From an uncultured Pseudomonas sp. (lineage in GTDB: Bacteria; Pseudomonadota; Gammaproteobacteria; Pseudomonadales; Pseudomonadaceae), in assembly GCF_913777995.1 (NCBI RefSeq), contig NZ_CAJYVE010000031.1:1-64000 (forward strand): 64,000 nucleotides of DNA. The letters run 5' to 3'. Below, in pieces: positions 26,216 through 33,289 of the stretch. Every line of letters begins with the position of its first letter. The first letter of the stretch is position 1. Made by a program: the position numbers and the translations under genes. A model generated the notes under the pieces. It had not been told where the DNA came from. It did not search any database and saw only the letters and a program-made list of their open reading frames with translations.

Positions 26216-26232
26216 GATCTGCGCCCCTGCGC

Positions 26233-26766
26233 TCAGGCCCAATCAGCCCCCAGCCAGGTTTCGATCATGGCCACGGCCTGCTGCGGTGACTGCAGCGCCG
26301 TGTCGATGCAGCGCGGTGTTTCAGCCCAGGGCTCGTACTCATGGGCCTGCACAGATTGCCAGTCGGGCGGTGTCAGGCCCGCGATATCTGTAAGGCGGCT
26401 TTGCACTCGGCGCTGGTGTTCAGCGCGGTCCGAACAGACCACCTGAATATCCAGTAATCGAGCGTTCGCGTGGCGGGCCACCTCGCGCCAGGCCTGGCGG
26501 CTCTCGGCCACGGGGTTCACGCCGTCGGCGATGACCCTGTGGCCCAGCAGCAACTGGGTGGTGGCCAGTTCATGGGCGACCCGGTAGCCGCTGGTGCCGA
26601 CATCGCCCGCCAGCACCCCGGCGTCGCGAATCGCCTGTTCGATGGTGTCGATACGCAGGTACACCGCCCCAAGGGCCACTGCCAGTGCCTTGGCCACGGT
26701 GGTCTTGCCGGTACCCGGCAGGCCGCTGAAAACGATCAGCCAGGGTGGCGGGAGCACGGCGCTCAT
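26233..26766 (-). CDS. P-loop kinase-like ATPase
   Basis: This 177-residue protein has a Walker A motif GLPGTGKTTVAKALA near the N-terminus, a DTIEQAIRD segment in the position used by small-molecule kinases for the substrate aspartate, and a hydrophobic strand with IADGVNP. The layout fits the AAA_33/zeta-like kinase group that phosphorylates small substrates. Its ATG at 26766 shares its A with the stop codon of the upstream hydrolase gene (TGATG), giving translational coupling. Another kinase of similar type is encoded at 28650. Confidence 0.8.
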   Translation of the reverse strand: MSAVLPPPWLIVFSGLPGTGKTTVAKALAVALGAVYLRIDTIEQAIRDAGVLAGDVGTSGYRVAHELATTQLLLGHRVIADGVNPVAESRQAWREVARHANARLLDIQVVCSDRAEHQRRVQSRLTDIAGLTPPDWQSVQAHEYEPWAETPRCIDTALQSPQQAVAMIETWLGADWA

Positions 26767-27377
26767 CACACGCCCAGGTGCTGGTCGATCAATCGCGCCA
26801 CTGCCTGGGCATGGGTGAAGCCCAGGTCATGGCCGGCCTCGGCGAACACTTCCAGGCGGGCGCCGGGAATCAGCTCGGCCAGGCGCTGGCCGACCCGCAG
26901 CGGGCTGATCCGGTCTCTGCCGCCCCATACCAGCATCACCGGCATGCGCAGCTCGTGCAGGCGCTCGGAGAGGTCGGTGCGGTCGTCGAGGAACCAGCGT
27001 GGCAGGGTCGGAAAGTCGGCGGCGAACTCATCACGCCAGTCCTCGCCGCCGAGTGCAGAAACATCCAGGCCGCCGGAGGTGACGCTCAGCACCAGGTGGC
27101 TGATCAGCTCTGGCCGTTGCAGCGCGACCTGCACCGCCACCACACCGCCCATGGATTGCGCGACCAACGCCGTGGGCCGGTCGATCTGCTCCAGAGCCAG
27201 ACCGGCGAGGTCCTGCAGGCTGTTGATCGTGGTATTGCGCGGCACGTCGCCGAAGCCCGGCCAGCCCAACTGCTGGGTGGGCAGCGGCGTGCGCAGGAAG
27301 TCGGCGGCAGGGCGCCAGAAGTGGGTATTGCCGGAAGCACCGGGCAGGAAGAGGATCTTTTCAGGGCAAAGCGACAC
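26766..27377 (-). CDS. Alpha/beta hydrolase
   Basis: The 203-residue protein has the lipase/esterase nucleophile elbow QSMGG (Ser within LVAQSMGGVVAVQVAL), an oxyanion start ILFLPGASGNTHFW, a catalytic Asp in VWGGRDRISPL and the final His in FAEAGHDLGF. The start is GTG at 27377, with AAGGAA upstream. The short cap region suggests a small ester or lactone substrate. It is coupled to the kinase gene that follows. Confidence 0.87.
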   Translation of the reverse strand: MSLCPEKILFLPGASGNTHFWRPAADFLRTPLPTQQLGWPGFGDVPRNTTINSLQDLAGLALEQIDRPTALVAQSMGGVVAVQVALQRPELISHLVLSVTSGGLDVSALGGEDWRDEFAADFPTLPRWFLDDRTDLSERLHELRMPVMLVWGGRDRISPLRVGQRLAELIPGARLEVFAEAGHDLGFTHAQAVARLIDQHLGV

Positions 27378-27515
27378 GGCTCGGTTCCTTGAGTCGGAGG
27401 GCTCAACGCGGGTTGGCGGACGTTAACACACTGGGTATACAGCCGCAGGTCCAGCGTTCAAGCTAGCGCACCGCTACCCGCTCCACTCTGCTTCCATCTG
27501 CCTTGGGCCTTCACC

Positions 27516-28226
27516 ATGCGTAAAGCCGATCGGCTGTTTCAATTGGTCAACCTGATACGTGCGCATCAGCCCATCACCGCCGAGCGCCTGGCGAGCCGGA
27601 TCGGTGTGTCGGTACGCTCGATCTACCGCTATATCGACGATTTGTCCGTCAGTGGCATTCCCATCTATGGCACCGCCGGGGTGGGGTATGCACTGGATGC
27701 CGACTTCGAGCTGCCACCGTTGGCCTTGAACAGGCTGGAGTGGGACGCGCTGGTGCTTGGTGTGGAGATGCTGGCCGCCGCAGCCGACGCCGAACTGGGT
27801 GCGGCAGCGCGCGCCCTGTTGGGCAAGATCAGCGCGTCGGTGGTACGGCCACCCAACCCGGACAGCGCCGCGATCCGCGCGCTGGGCGAGATGTCGGGCC
27901 GCACACGCCTGCACTTGGCGGCACTGCGCAAGGCGATCGAACAGGCCCAGGCGCTGACCATCACGTACGCCCGTGCCGACGGCGAGGTGTCTCGGCGTCT
28001 GGTCTATCCCCTTGGGCTGTTCTATTGGGGCGGCAAGTGGACGGTAGGCACCTGGTGCGAAGCCCGTGGCGCCTATCGGGACTTCCGGGTAGACCGTATC
28101 GCCGCCATCATTCCTGCTGAACAGGCGTTTGCGGACAATCCGGCCATCGACCTGCGTACCTACATGCGTTACCAGCAGGACCAGTGGGATTCTCGCGTCG
28201 GCACTGACAGTACGCTGTCAGTATGA
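27516..28226 (+). CDS. YafY-type transcriptional regulator (HTH_11 and WYL domains)
   Basis: The 236-residue product has an N-terminal winged helix (RLASRIGVSVRSIYRYIDDLSVSG, residues about 20-50) and a WYL ligand-binding domain (ALTITYARADGEVSRRLVYPLGLFYWGGKWTVGTWCE, about 145-190). The WYL core tryptophan/tyrosine set is partly replaced by FYWGGKW. It is divergent from the hydrolase gene and followed 45 bp later by a small gene, so either may be its target. Confidence 0.9.
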   Translation: MRKADRLFQLVNLIRAHQPITAERLASRIGVSVRSIYRYIDDLSVSGIPIYGTAGVGYALDADFELPPLALNRLEWDALVLGVEMLAAAADAELGAAARALLGKISASVVRPPNPDSAAIRALGEMSGRTRLHLAALRKAIEQAQALTITYARADGEVSRRLVYPLGLFYWGGKWTVGTWCEARGAYRDFRVDRIAAIIPAEQAFADNPAIDLRTYMRYQQDQWDSRVGTDSTLSV

Positions 28227-28271
28227 GCCGTTGAACATGGGCACCTCTCAAACCAACCGAGGCTTTCCATC

Positions 28272-28580
28272 GTGTCGCACGCATCCCCTGTACTTGAACT
28301 GGCCATTTTCCAGGTGAAGGAAGATTACCTTGCCCAGGTGCCCGCGCTGCGCGCCGGCCTGCGCGAGACACTCAAGGCGTTTCCCGGCCTGATCGACTAT
28401 CGCGGCTATTGCCCGATCAACGACGACCGGATCTTCGTCGACCTCGCGCTGTGGAGCAGTTTCGAGAACGCTCAGGCCGTCGCCCAGGCGTTCAATGACG
28501 GCGACCCGCGTTTCGCGGATTACATGGCCGCCATCGAGAGCCTGAGTTTCATGAGTCATTTCTCTCCCGAACCGTGCTGA
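28272..28580 (+). CDS. Small dimeric alpha/beta-barrel (ABM-like) protein
   Basis: The 102-residue product (starting at GTG 28272, MSHASPVLELAIFQVKEDYLAQV) has the beta-alpha-beta pattern of antibiotic-biosynthesis-monooxygenase/EthD-like dimeric barrels, with FPGLIDYRGYCPINDDRIFVDLALWSSFENAQAVAQAF. Such proteins bind or oxidise small aromatic compounds, or have only structural roles. It sits directly after the YafY-like regulator. Confidence 0.6.
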   Translation: MSHASPVLELAIFQVKEDYLAQVPALRAGLRETLKAFPGLIDYRGYCPINDDRIFVDLALWSSFENAQAVAQAFNDGDPRFADYMAAIESLSFMSHFSPEPC

Positions 28581-28649
28581 ACCTCTGTTCCTGATTGCTT
28601 AAGCGTGCACGGACGGCCATGCTCTGTTTTCGATAACAGGAGGCGGATC

Positions 28650-29165
28650 ATGGCTGAACCGGTACTTCATCTGTTGTGCGGCAAGATCGCCTCAGGCAAA
28701 TCCACCCTGGCCAGTGCACTGGCGACCGAGCATTCGGCGGTCCGGCTGAGCGAGGATCACTGGCTGGCGCGTCTGTATCCGCAGCAGATCCGCTCGGTGG
28801 CCGATTACGTTGCGCATGCCCAACGCCTGCGTGAGGTGGTCGGGCCATTGGTGAGCGACCTGCTGAAAGCGGGTGTCAGCGTGGTGCTGGATTTTCCGGC
28901 CAACACGCCTGCCAACCGGCAGTGGTTGCGTGGCCTGGCCGATGCTGCGCAGGTGCCGCATCGCCTGCATTACCTGGAGGTGGACGATGCCACCTGCCGC
29001 CAGCGGCTGCACGCGCGCAATGCGCGTGGCGAACATGACTTCGCCGCCACCGATGCCGAGTTCGAGCTGATTACCCGCTATTTCTCTGCGCCCGCCGCGG
29101 ACGAGGGGCTGGAGGTGATCGTGCACGGCAGTACTGAACCATTCGGTAGTCAGGCCACCCAATAG
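28650..29165 (+). CDS. P-loop kinase-like ATPase (AAA_33)
   Basis: The 171-residue protein has Walker A GKIASGKSTLASALA, a substrate-type DHWLARLY segment and VVLDFPANTPANRQWLRGLAD, as in small kinase-like ATPases annotated AAA_33. A lid region is suggested by CRQRLHARNARGEHDFAATDAEFELI. GGAGG precedes the ATG at 28650. The substrate is unknown; chloramphenicol-phosphotransferase and zeta-toxin kinases are distant relatives. Confidence 0.8.
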   Translation: MAEPVLHLLCGKIASGKSTLASALATEHSAVRLSEDHWLARLYPQQIRSVADYVAHAQRLREVVGPLVSDLLKAGVSVVLDFPANTPANRQWLRGLADAAQVPHRLHYLEVDDATCRQRLHARNARGEHDFAATDAEFELITRYFSAPAADEGLEVIVHGSTEPFGSQATQ

Positions 29166-29191
29166 GACTTGAGCGTTCTTACGAGGTGAGC

Positions 29192-29815
29192 ATGGCCCGA
29201 TACCGTGGACTGATCCTGGACGACCCCCGTGAAGGCCCCAGCGACGAAGCGATCGCACAGCTGGAGGCCAGGCTCGGCGCGCGGCTGCCGGATGACTATC
29301 GGCAGTACCTGGCCGCCTGCAACGCTGCCGAACAGGAATACGACGTGGTGGTGACCCTGGCCGATGGCGCGCAGGAGACCATGAGTTTTTCCCTGTTCGG
29401 CCTGGACCCGGACGAAGACTGGGAGTTCAACCCTCATGAGCTGGAGCAACTGCGTGAGGTGCCGGACTTTCCCGAGAGCGGCCTGCTGCCCATCGGCCGT
29501 GACGGCGGTTCCAGCCTGTTGCTGCTCGACCTGCGCGACGGCCGCCAGCAAGTGGCGGCCATGGTCGCCGGCCTACCGGCCTGGACCGGGCGACGCCAGA
29601 ACGGCGACGAGTACGTGGTGCTGGCCGAGTCGTTCAACGATTATCTCGACCTGCTGCACATCGCTGACGCGTCCATCGAAAGCCATATCGAGCGGTTCAT
29701 CATCAACCCCGCCACCATCGACGCGACCCTGGATTGGCTCGACCAGGGCAGCCCCGGCTGGCGTGAGCGCTTTCGCGAACAGTGGAATGCACGGGTCACC
29801 CAGCGACCGATCTGA
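29192..29815 (+). CDS. SMI1/KNR4 (SUKH) family protein
   Basis: The 207-residue protein carries the SUKH pattern: DEAIAQLEARLGARLPDDYRQYLAACN, then a glycine-rich RDGGSSLLLLDLRDG and a late FNDYLDLL helix. SUKH proteins are the most common immunity proteins of bacterial toxin systems, but some are stand-alone. No toxin is adjacent. GAGG lies before the ATG at 29192. The C-terminal ~50 residues (DATLDWLDQGSPGWRERFREQW) extend beyond the domain. Confidence 0.82.
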   Translation: MARYRGLILDDPREGPSDEAIAQLEARLGARLPDDYRQYLAACNAAEQEYDVVVTLADGAQETMSFSLFGLDPDEDWEFNPHELEQLREVPDFPESGLLPIGRDGGSSLLLLDLRDGRQQVAAMVAGLPAWTGRRQNGDEYVVLAESFNDYLDLLHIADASIESHIERFIINPATIDATLDWLDQGSPGWRERFREQWNARVTQRPI

Positions 29816-29834
29816 ATGCCTGGGCGGGGTGGCC

Positions 29835-29993
29835 ATGCCATTAGAAGTTGTACGAAAAGTCCTGGCACTCGCTGATGCCGCGTTGAAAACAGCCGGGTTC
29901 TTGGCAACCGTTGAGGTGATATTCGGAATGGCACACCGGCAAGCAAAATCACGGGTACAGCGCGTTTTCACCATGCAGGTAAAGGATCGATGA
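29835..29993 (+). CDS. Small open frame made largely of diverged MITE sequence
   Basis: The frame from ATG 29835 encodes 52 residues. Residues 5 onward (VVRKVLALADAALKTAGFLA) align with VRKVPALGHAALKTGWIASL encoded on the minus strand of the MITE at 24951-25178. The DNA has GTTGTACGAAAAGT at 29847-29860, the MITE end. Despite divergence there is no internal stop, and the final TGA overlaps the ATG of the next gene (ATGA at 29990-29993). It may be a fossil that happens to stay open or a short leader peptide coupled to the next gene. Confidence 0.4.
   Translation: MPLEVVRKVLALADAALKTAGFLATVEVIFGMAHRQAKSRVQRVFTMQVKDR
29842..29960 (+). mobile_element. Diverged, one-ended MITE copy
   Basis: The left part matches the 24951-25178 element in reverse orientation (TTGTACGAAAAGT, then GCACTCGCTGATGCCGCGTTGAAAACAG against GCGCTCGGCCATGCTGCGTTAAAAACAG), but similarity fades by about 29960 and no right end is seen. 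It is older than the 24951 copy. Confidence 0.6.
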
Positions 29994-30358
29994 CAAACAG
30001 CATTTATGTGGTTCAGCTCAAACGAGGCAGAAGCCATCCCGAGTATCCGCAGTTCTTCGAGAACGTCACTGATCTTAGAGCGCTTGGACCGGACCATGGA
30101 GGAATCAACAACATCTGTTTGCTGAGCCATGCGGGTGATGAAGAAGAGGTGAGGCTTTGCTGTGCTTCTGGGCTGGAGGACCCAGCAGCGGTCACCGTTC
30201 AGGAGGTGACGAAAACAACGCTAGATCCTGAAAAAGGCATTCACAAGAGGTATGCGGATCTTATCGGCCGTCGTTTTCTGCCTTACGGAAGATATCCGAT
30301 AGGTCGGCTTCCATGGCCAATAGAGGATCTGCCAAGAGGCCCGACCGGCAGACACTGA
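29990..30358 (+). CDS. Hypothetical protein
   Basis: The 122-residue product (MTNSIYVVQLKRGRSHPEYPQFFENVTDLRAL...) appears to be a compact alpha/beta protein with HAGDEEEVRLCCASGLEDPAAVTVQEVTK. No family is recognised. It overlaps the preceding MITE-derived frame by four bases and is convergent with the next gene. Its setting among SUKH, nuclease-like and ACP-like orphans suggests an accessory gene set. Confidence 0.6.
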   Translation: MTNSIYVVQLKRGRSHPEYPQFFENVTDLRALGPDHGGINNICLLSHAGDEEEVRLCCASGLEDPAAVTVQEVTKTTLDPEKGIHKRYADLIGRRFLPYGRYPIGRLPWPIEDLPRGPTGRH

Positions 30359-30369
30359 TCGATACGCCG

Positions 30370-30963
30370 TCAAGGTTTGAGTCTGCTTCGCAGCTTGGCT
30401 TTCTTGGCCAACAGTTGTTTCAGCTCGCCCAGTGAGTGGAATAAAGTGCCCAGCACTCTGCCCTGTTTGTCGCGGCTGTAAAGAATCGATTTGAAGGAGG
30501 CGTTGGCGCCATCTGCGGTGCCTCCAGCCGTGGAGTTCATGTGCCCTGCGTACTTCAGAAACGCATCGAATGGAGTACCGCTTCGGCCTTCCAGGAAAGC
30601 GTCGATGAATGCGTCGTGCGTGTTTCGGACAATGGCCTCCAAGGGCGGCTGACCCACCGAGAAGTGCGGGCAGACGACGTCGACATAAGGGGCCAGCTCA
30701 ATGTTCACCGCACTGTTACGCGACCGGTAAGCAATGAAATGGCTCGTTCTGGAGAGGGCTGCGGTGTTCTGGTCCAGCGTCCTGCAGAGTTTTTCGCGCA
30801 GCGGTTTCTTGTGCTCGTCACTGATCTCGCGTTCGAACTCCTTGAACTCTATGAGGACGCAGGACGAGTCGGTACCTGCAAAGAAATCGGCGAATTTTCG
30901 ATCCTGACTGCCTGAAAAGTTACCCAGTGAATAATCGGCGGCCTTGCCGAACTTCTCGCTCAA
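30370..30963 (-). CDS. Possible PD-(D/E)XK nuclease-like protein, start uncertain
   Basis: From TTG 30963 the product has 197 residues. An acidic residue in KFADFFAGTD followed by VLIEFKEFE gives the D-x(n)-E-x-K spacing of PD-(D/E)XK nuclease folds; this is a motif-level suggestion only. The frame stays open upstream to a TAA near 31038 and reads sensibly (SASKKIGESQVIDFFSTSFRDR) but has no ATG, GTG or TTG there, although AAGGA is present at about 31033. A start may have been lost, or a rare codon such as ATT is used. A seven-A run (31014-31020) lies in this segment. Confidence 0.5.
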   Translation of the reverse strand: MSEKFGKAADYSLGNFSGSQDRKFADFFAGTDSSCVLIEFKEFEREISDEHKKPLREKLCRTLDQNTAALSRTSHFIAYRSRNSAVNIELAPYVDVVCPHFSVGQPPLEAIVRNTHDAFIDAFLEGRSGTPFDAFLKYAGHMNSTAGGTADGANASFKSILYSRDKQGRVLGTLFHSLGELKQLLAKKAKLRSRLKP

Positions 30964-31208
30964 TCGGTCCCGAAATGATGTCGAGAAAAAATCAATGACT
31001 TGCGATTCGCCGATTTTTTTGCTCGCCGAGTTCTTTCCTTATTTGATCGGTGCAATAGGTGAAGGTGTGGAGGTCGATGCGGCAGCTCAAGGCAGCGGTT
31101 CAGATGTCACGGAAACGGATTCATGCCATCTGAAAGCACACGGCCTAGGCGCTTTATCTCAGTGAACTTCAGTGCCGAGCTTGGCAGGGGACACACCGCT
31201 GACGCACT

Positions 31209-31457
31209 TCAGTCGCCGAGGCGTTCAAGCATGTATTGATACATCGACCAGGGGGTCTCAAGACGTTGCAGGTCGTCATCGCTGATGCTGATGTCGAATT
31301 CGGTATCCAGCGCCATGACGAGCTCGACCAGGTCGTATTCGTCTGCCCCCAGATCGCCCAGGGTCGATCCATAGCCATACCTGACCTCGCGCACGGGGAT
31401 ACCCAATTGCACAGCTATCATGCCGTCCAGCTTGTCTCTGAGAGCTTCCTTGTCCAT
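31209..31457 (-). CDS. Acyl-carrier-protein-like protein lacking the phosphopantetheine serine
   Basis: The 82-residue protein aligns along its whole length with AcpP: LDGMIAVQLGIPVREV, then DLGADEYDLVELVMALDTEF and a final MYQYMLERLGD. In AcpP the middle motif is DSLD with Ser36 carrying 4'-phosphopantetheine; here it reads DEYD, with Glu40 (codon GAA) in that position. It therefore cannot be an ordinary acyl carrier. It may act through protein-protein contacts, as a decoy, regulator or immunity-type partner. It is monocistronic, among orphan accessory genes, with no fatty-acid or polyketide gene adjacent. Confidence 0.8.
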   Translation of the reverse strand: MDKEALRDKLDGMIAVQLGIPVREVRYGYGSTLGDLGADEYDLVELVMALDTEFDISISDDDLQRLETPWSMYQYMLERLGD

Positions 31458-31553
31458 GGCGCGGTCCTGTACAGAGGTCGTGAAAGCACGAGACTGCCGA
31501 GTGGCCTGACAGCTGTCAATCGGCAGTTGGGAGTGGCCTCAGGCCGACATGGC

Positions 31554-31964
31554 TCAATTGCCCCGGTAGGTCGAAAACCCATACGGGCTGAGCAGCAGCG
31601 GAATGTGGTAGTGCGGCACGCTGCCGTCCACCTCGAAGATCACTGGCACCTCCGGGAAGAAGGTCTGGGTGTGGTGCTGCTGGAACCACTCGCCGGTCTT
31701 GAAGGTGACGCGGTAGGTGCCTTTCTCCAGCGCCTTGCCTTCCGGGTACAGCGCCGGAATGCGCCCCTGCTGGTTGGTGACGCCCTGGTTGAGCAGTTGC
31801 CAGTTCTGCCCGGTCCGTTTTTCCAGGGTCACGTTCACCGCAGCGGAGGGCAGGCCGTCCTGCAGGTTGAGCACATGGACGCTGAGCGGGTTGGTGTCGG
31901 CCAGGGCCAGGCTGGACAGGCCGCAGAGCAGGGCGCCGGCCAGCAGGGTTTGCAGTGCTTTCAT
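31554..31964 (-). CDS. hiuH: 5-hydroxyisourate hydrolase, exported form
   Basis: The 136-residue transthyretin-like protein has a signal peptide (MKALQTLLAGALLCGLSSLALA) and then SVHVLNLQDGLPSA, EKRTGQNWQLL and HYHIPLLLSPYGFSTYRGN. These carry the family's catalytic His, Arg and His residues. The usual C-terminal tetrapeptide is YRGS; here it is YRGN. It hydrolyses 5-hydroxyisourate in the urate pathway, in the periplasm if the signal works. CGGAGA precedes ATG 31964. It follows a GlcG-like gene after 14 bp and is divergent from a two-component system whose E. coli counterpart controls hiuH. Confidence 0.93.
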   Translation of the reverse strand: MKALQTLLAGALLCGLSSLALADTNPLSVHVLNLQDGLPSAAVNVTLEKRTGQNWQLLNQGVTNQQGRIPALYPEGKALEKGTYRVTFKTGEWFQQHHTQTFFPEVPVIFEVDGSVPHYHIPLLLSPYGFSTYRGN

Positions 31965-31978
31965 GTTGATTCTCCGGG

Positions 31979-32470
31979 TCATTGAAGTGTGGGCATTACG
32001 TGAGCGATGGCCTTGAGTGCGCAGCCTTCGTCTTCGGCGGCGCCGCCTGAGCCGGCGACACCGAGCGCGCCGATCACCTGATCGCCAACCTTCAGCGGTA
32101 CGCCACCGCCGAGCAGCAACAGCTCGCCCAGGGTGTTGAGGTTGGCGGCTTCGGGGTTGTTGCGCGCCCGTTCGGCCAGCAGGCGGGTCGGGGTCTTGGT
32201 CGACAGCGCGGTGTAGGCCTTGCGCTGCGCTGCCAGGGTGTTGTGCGGGCCGACGTTGTCGTCACGTTGCACCGCGACCAGGTTGCCGCCACGGTCGACC
32301 ACCGCTGCCACGCCAGTGCGTCCTTCGGCATGACAGGCGGCCAGGGTGGCGTCGAGCAGGGCGTTGGCCAGCGGCAGGGTCATGTCCGGGCGGTTGGTTA
32401 CGGGCGGCGCCGCGAAGGCGTTGGCGCCCAGCAGGGCGAGGGTGGAAAAGGCGAGAGTGCGAAGCGGCAT
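31979..32470 (-). CDS. GlcG/HbpS-like heme-binding family protein, exported
   Basis: The 163-residue product has a signal peptide (MPLRTLAFSTLALLGANAFA) and a GlcG/HbpS domain: LPLANALLDATLAACHAEGRTGVAAVVDRGGNLVAVQRDDNV, ending with GALGVAGSGGAAEDEGCALKAI. Family members bind heme or degradation products in the cell envelope and are linked to oxidative stress in some bacteria. GGAGA lies before ATG 32470. It is the first gene of the two-gene unit with hiuH and starts 79 bp from the CATTAC-N6-GTAATG box. Confidence 0.85.
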   Translation of the reverse strand: MPLRTLAFSTLALLGANAFAAPPVTNRPDMTLPLANALLDATLAACHAEGRTGVAAVVDRGGNLVAVQRDDNVGPHNTLAAQRKAYTALSTKTPTRLLAERARNNPEAANLNTLGELLLLGGGVPLKVGDQVIGALGVAGSGGAAEDEGCALKAIAHVMPTLQ

Positions 32471-32548
32471 GCCGGTCTCCTTGGGCAGGCTCTGTCGAGC
32501 GGATGCCGGCATGCTGCACAAGCCCGGATGTCAGACAGATTGCGTACG

Positions 32549-32566
32549 CATTACGAAGTTGTAATG
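32549..32566. promoter_or_regulatory. HprR/CusR-type response-regulator box
   Basis: CATTACGAAGTTGTAATG is an 18-bp dyad (CATTAC-N6-GTAATG) in the 147-bp region between the divergent GlcG-like/hiuH unit and the regulator gene at 32618. It differs from the E. coli HprR box CATTACAAAATTGTAATG at only two central positions, so it probably serves both promoters. Confidence 0.85.
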
Positions 32567-32617
32567 CCGGTAGCAGGGCAAAACGCCTAGGCTATGCGCA
32601 ACGATGGGAGGACACGC

Positions 32618-33289
32618 ATGCGCATTCTGGTGGTTGAAGACGAGGCCAAGACCGCCGACTACCTGAGCAAGGGCCTGGGCGAGTCGGGCTATACCGTTCA
32701 GGTCGCCCGCAATGGCCTGGACGGCCAGCATTGGGTGCAGGAGTTCGACTTCGACCTGATCATTCTCGACGTGATGCTGCCCGGCCTGGATGGCTGGCAG
32801 CTGTTGCAGATCATTCGCCGCCGCTGCGCCACGCCGGTGTTGTTCCTGACCGCCCGCGACGCCGTGCAAGACCGGGTCAAGGGCCTGGAGCTGGGCGCCG
32901 ATGACTACCTCATCAAGCCCTTTTCCTATGCCGAGCTGCTGGCGCGGGTGCGCACCTTGCTGCGTCGTGGGCCGCCACGGGAGACCGAGCACTTCCAGGT
33001 TGCCGACCTGCAGCTGGACCTGTTGCAGCGCAAGGTCAGCCGTGCGGGTGAACGCATCAACCTGACCAACAAGGAGTTCGCCTTGCTGCACTTGCTGCTC
33101 AGCCGTCAGGGCGAGGTGCTGTCGCGGGCGTTGATCGCCTCGCATGTGTGGCAGATGAACTTCGACAGCGACACCAACGTGGTGGACGTCGCCATTCGCC
33201 GCCTGCGGGCCAAGGTCGACGACCCGTACCAGCCTCGCCTGATCCATACCGTACGCGGCATGGGCTACAAGCTGGACCTGCAGCCATGA
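32618..33289 (+). CDS. hprR: OmpR-family response regulator, HprR-like
   Basis: The 223-residue protein has a receiver domain ([20 protein letters not shown], phospho-acceptor Asp51 in [10 protein letters not shown], and the KPF lysine) and a winged-helix output domain ([41 protein letters not shown]). The sequence is of the heavy-metal/HprR group. Its stop codon overlaps the start of the kinase gene (ATGA). The adjacent CATTAC-N6-GTAATG site and hiuH strongly suggest equivalence to E. coli HprR (YedW), which responds to hydrogen peroxide/HOCl through HprS. CopR/CusR is the alternative name. Confidence 0.88.
   Translation: MRILVVEDEAKTADYLSKGLGESGYTVQVARNGLDGQHWVQEFDFDLIILDVMLPGLDGWQLLQIIRRRCATPVLFLTARDAVQDRVKGLELGADDYLIKPFSYAELLARVRTLLRRGPPRETEHFQVADLQLDLLQRKVSRAGERINLTNKEFALLHLLLSRQGEVLSRALIASHVWQMNFDSDTNVVDVAIRRLRAKVDDPYQPRLIHTVRGMGYKLDLQP

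Noticed and set aside
29835-29993. Transposase gene inside the MITE family
   Set aside because: The frame is only 52 residues with no DDE motif, so the element is non-autonomous.
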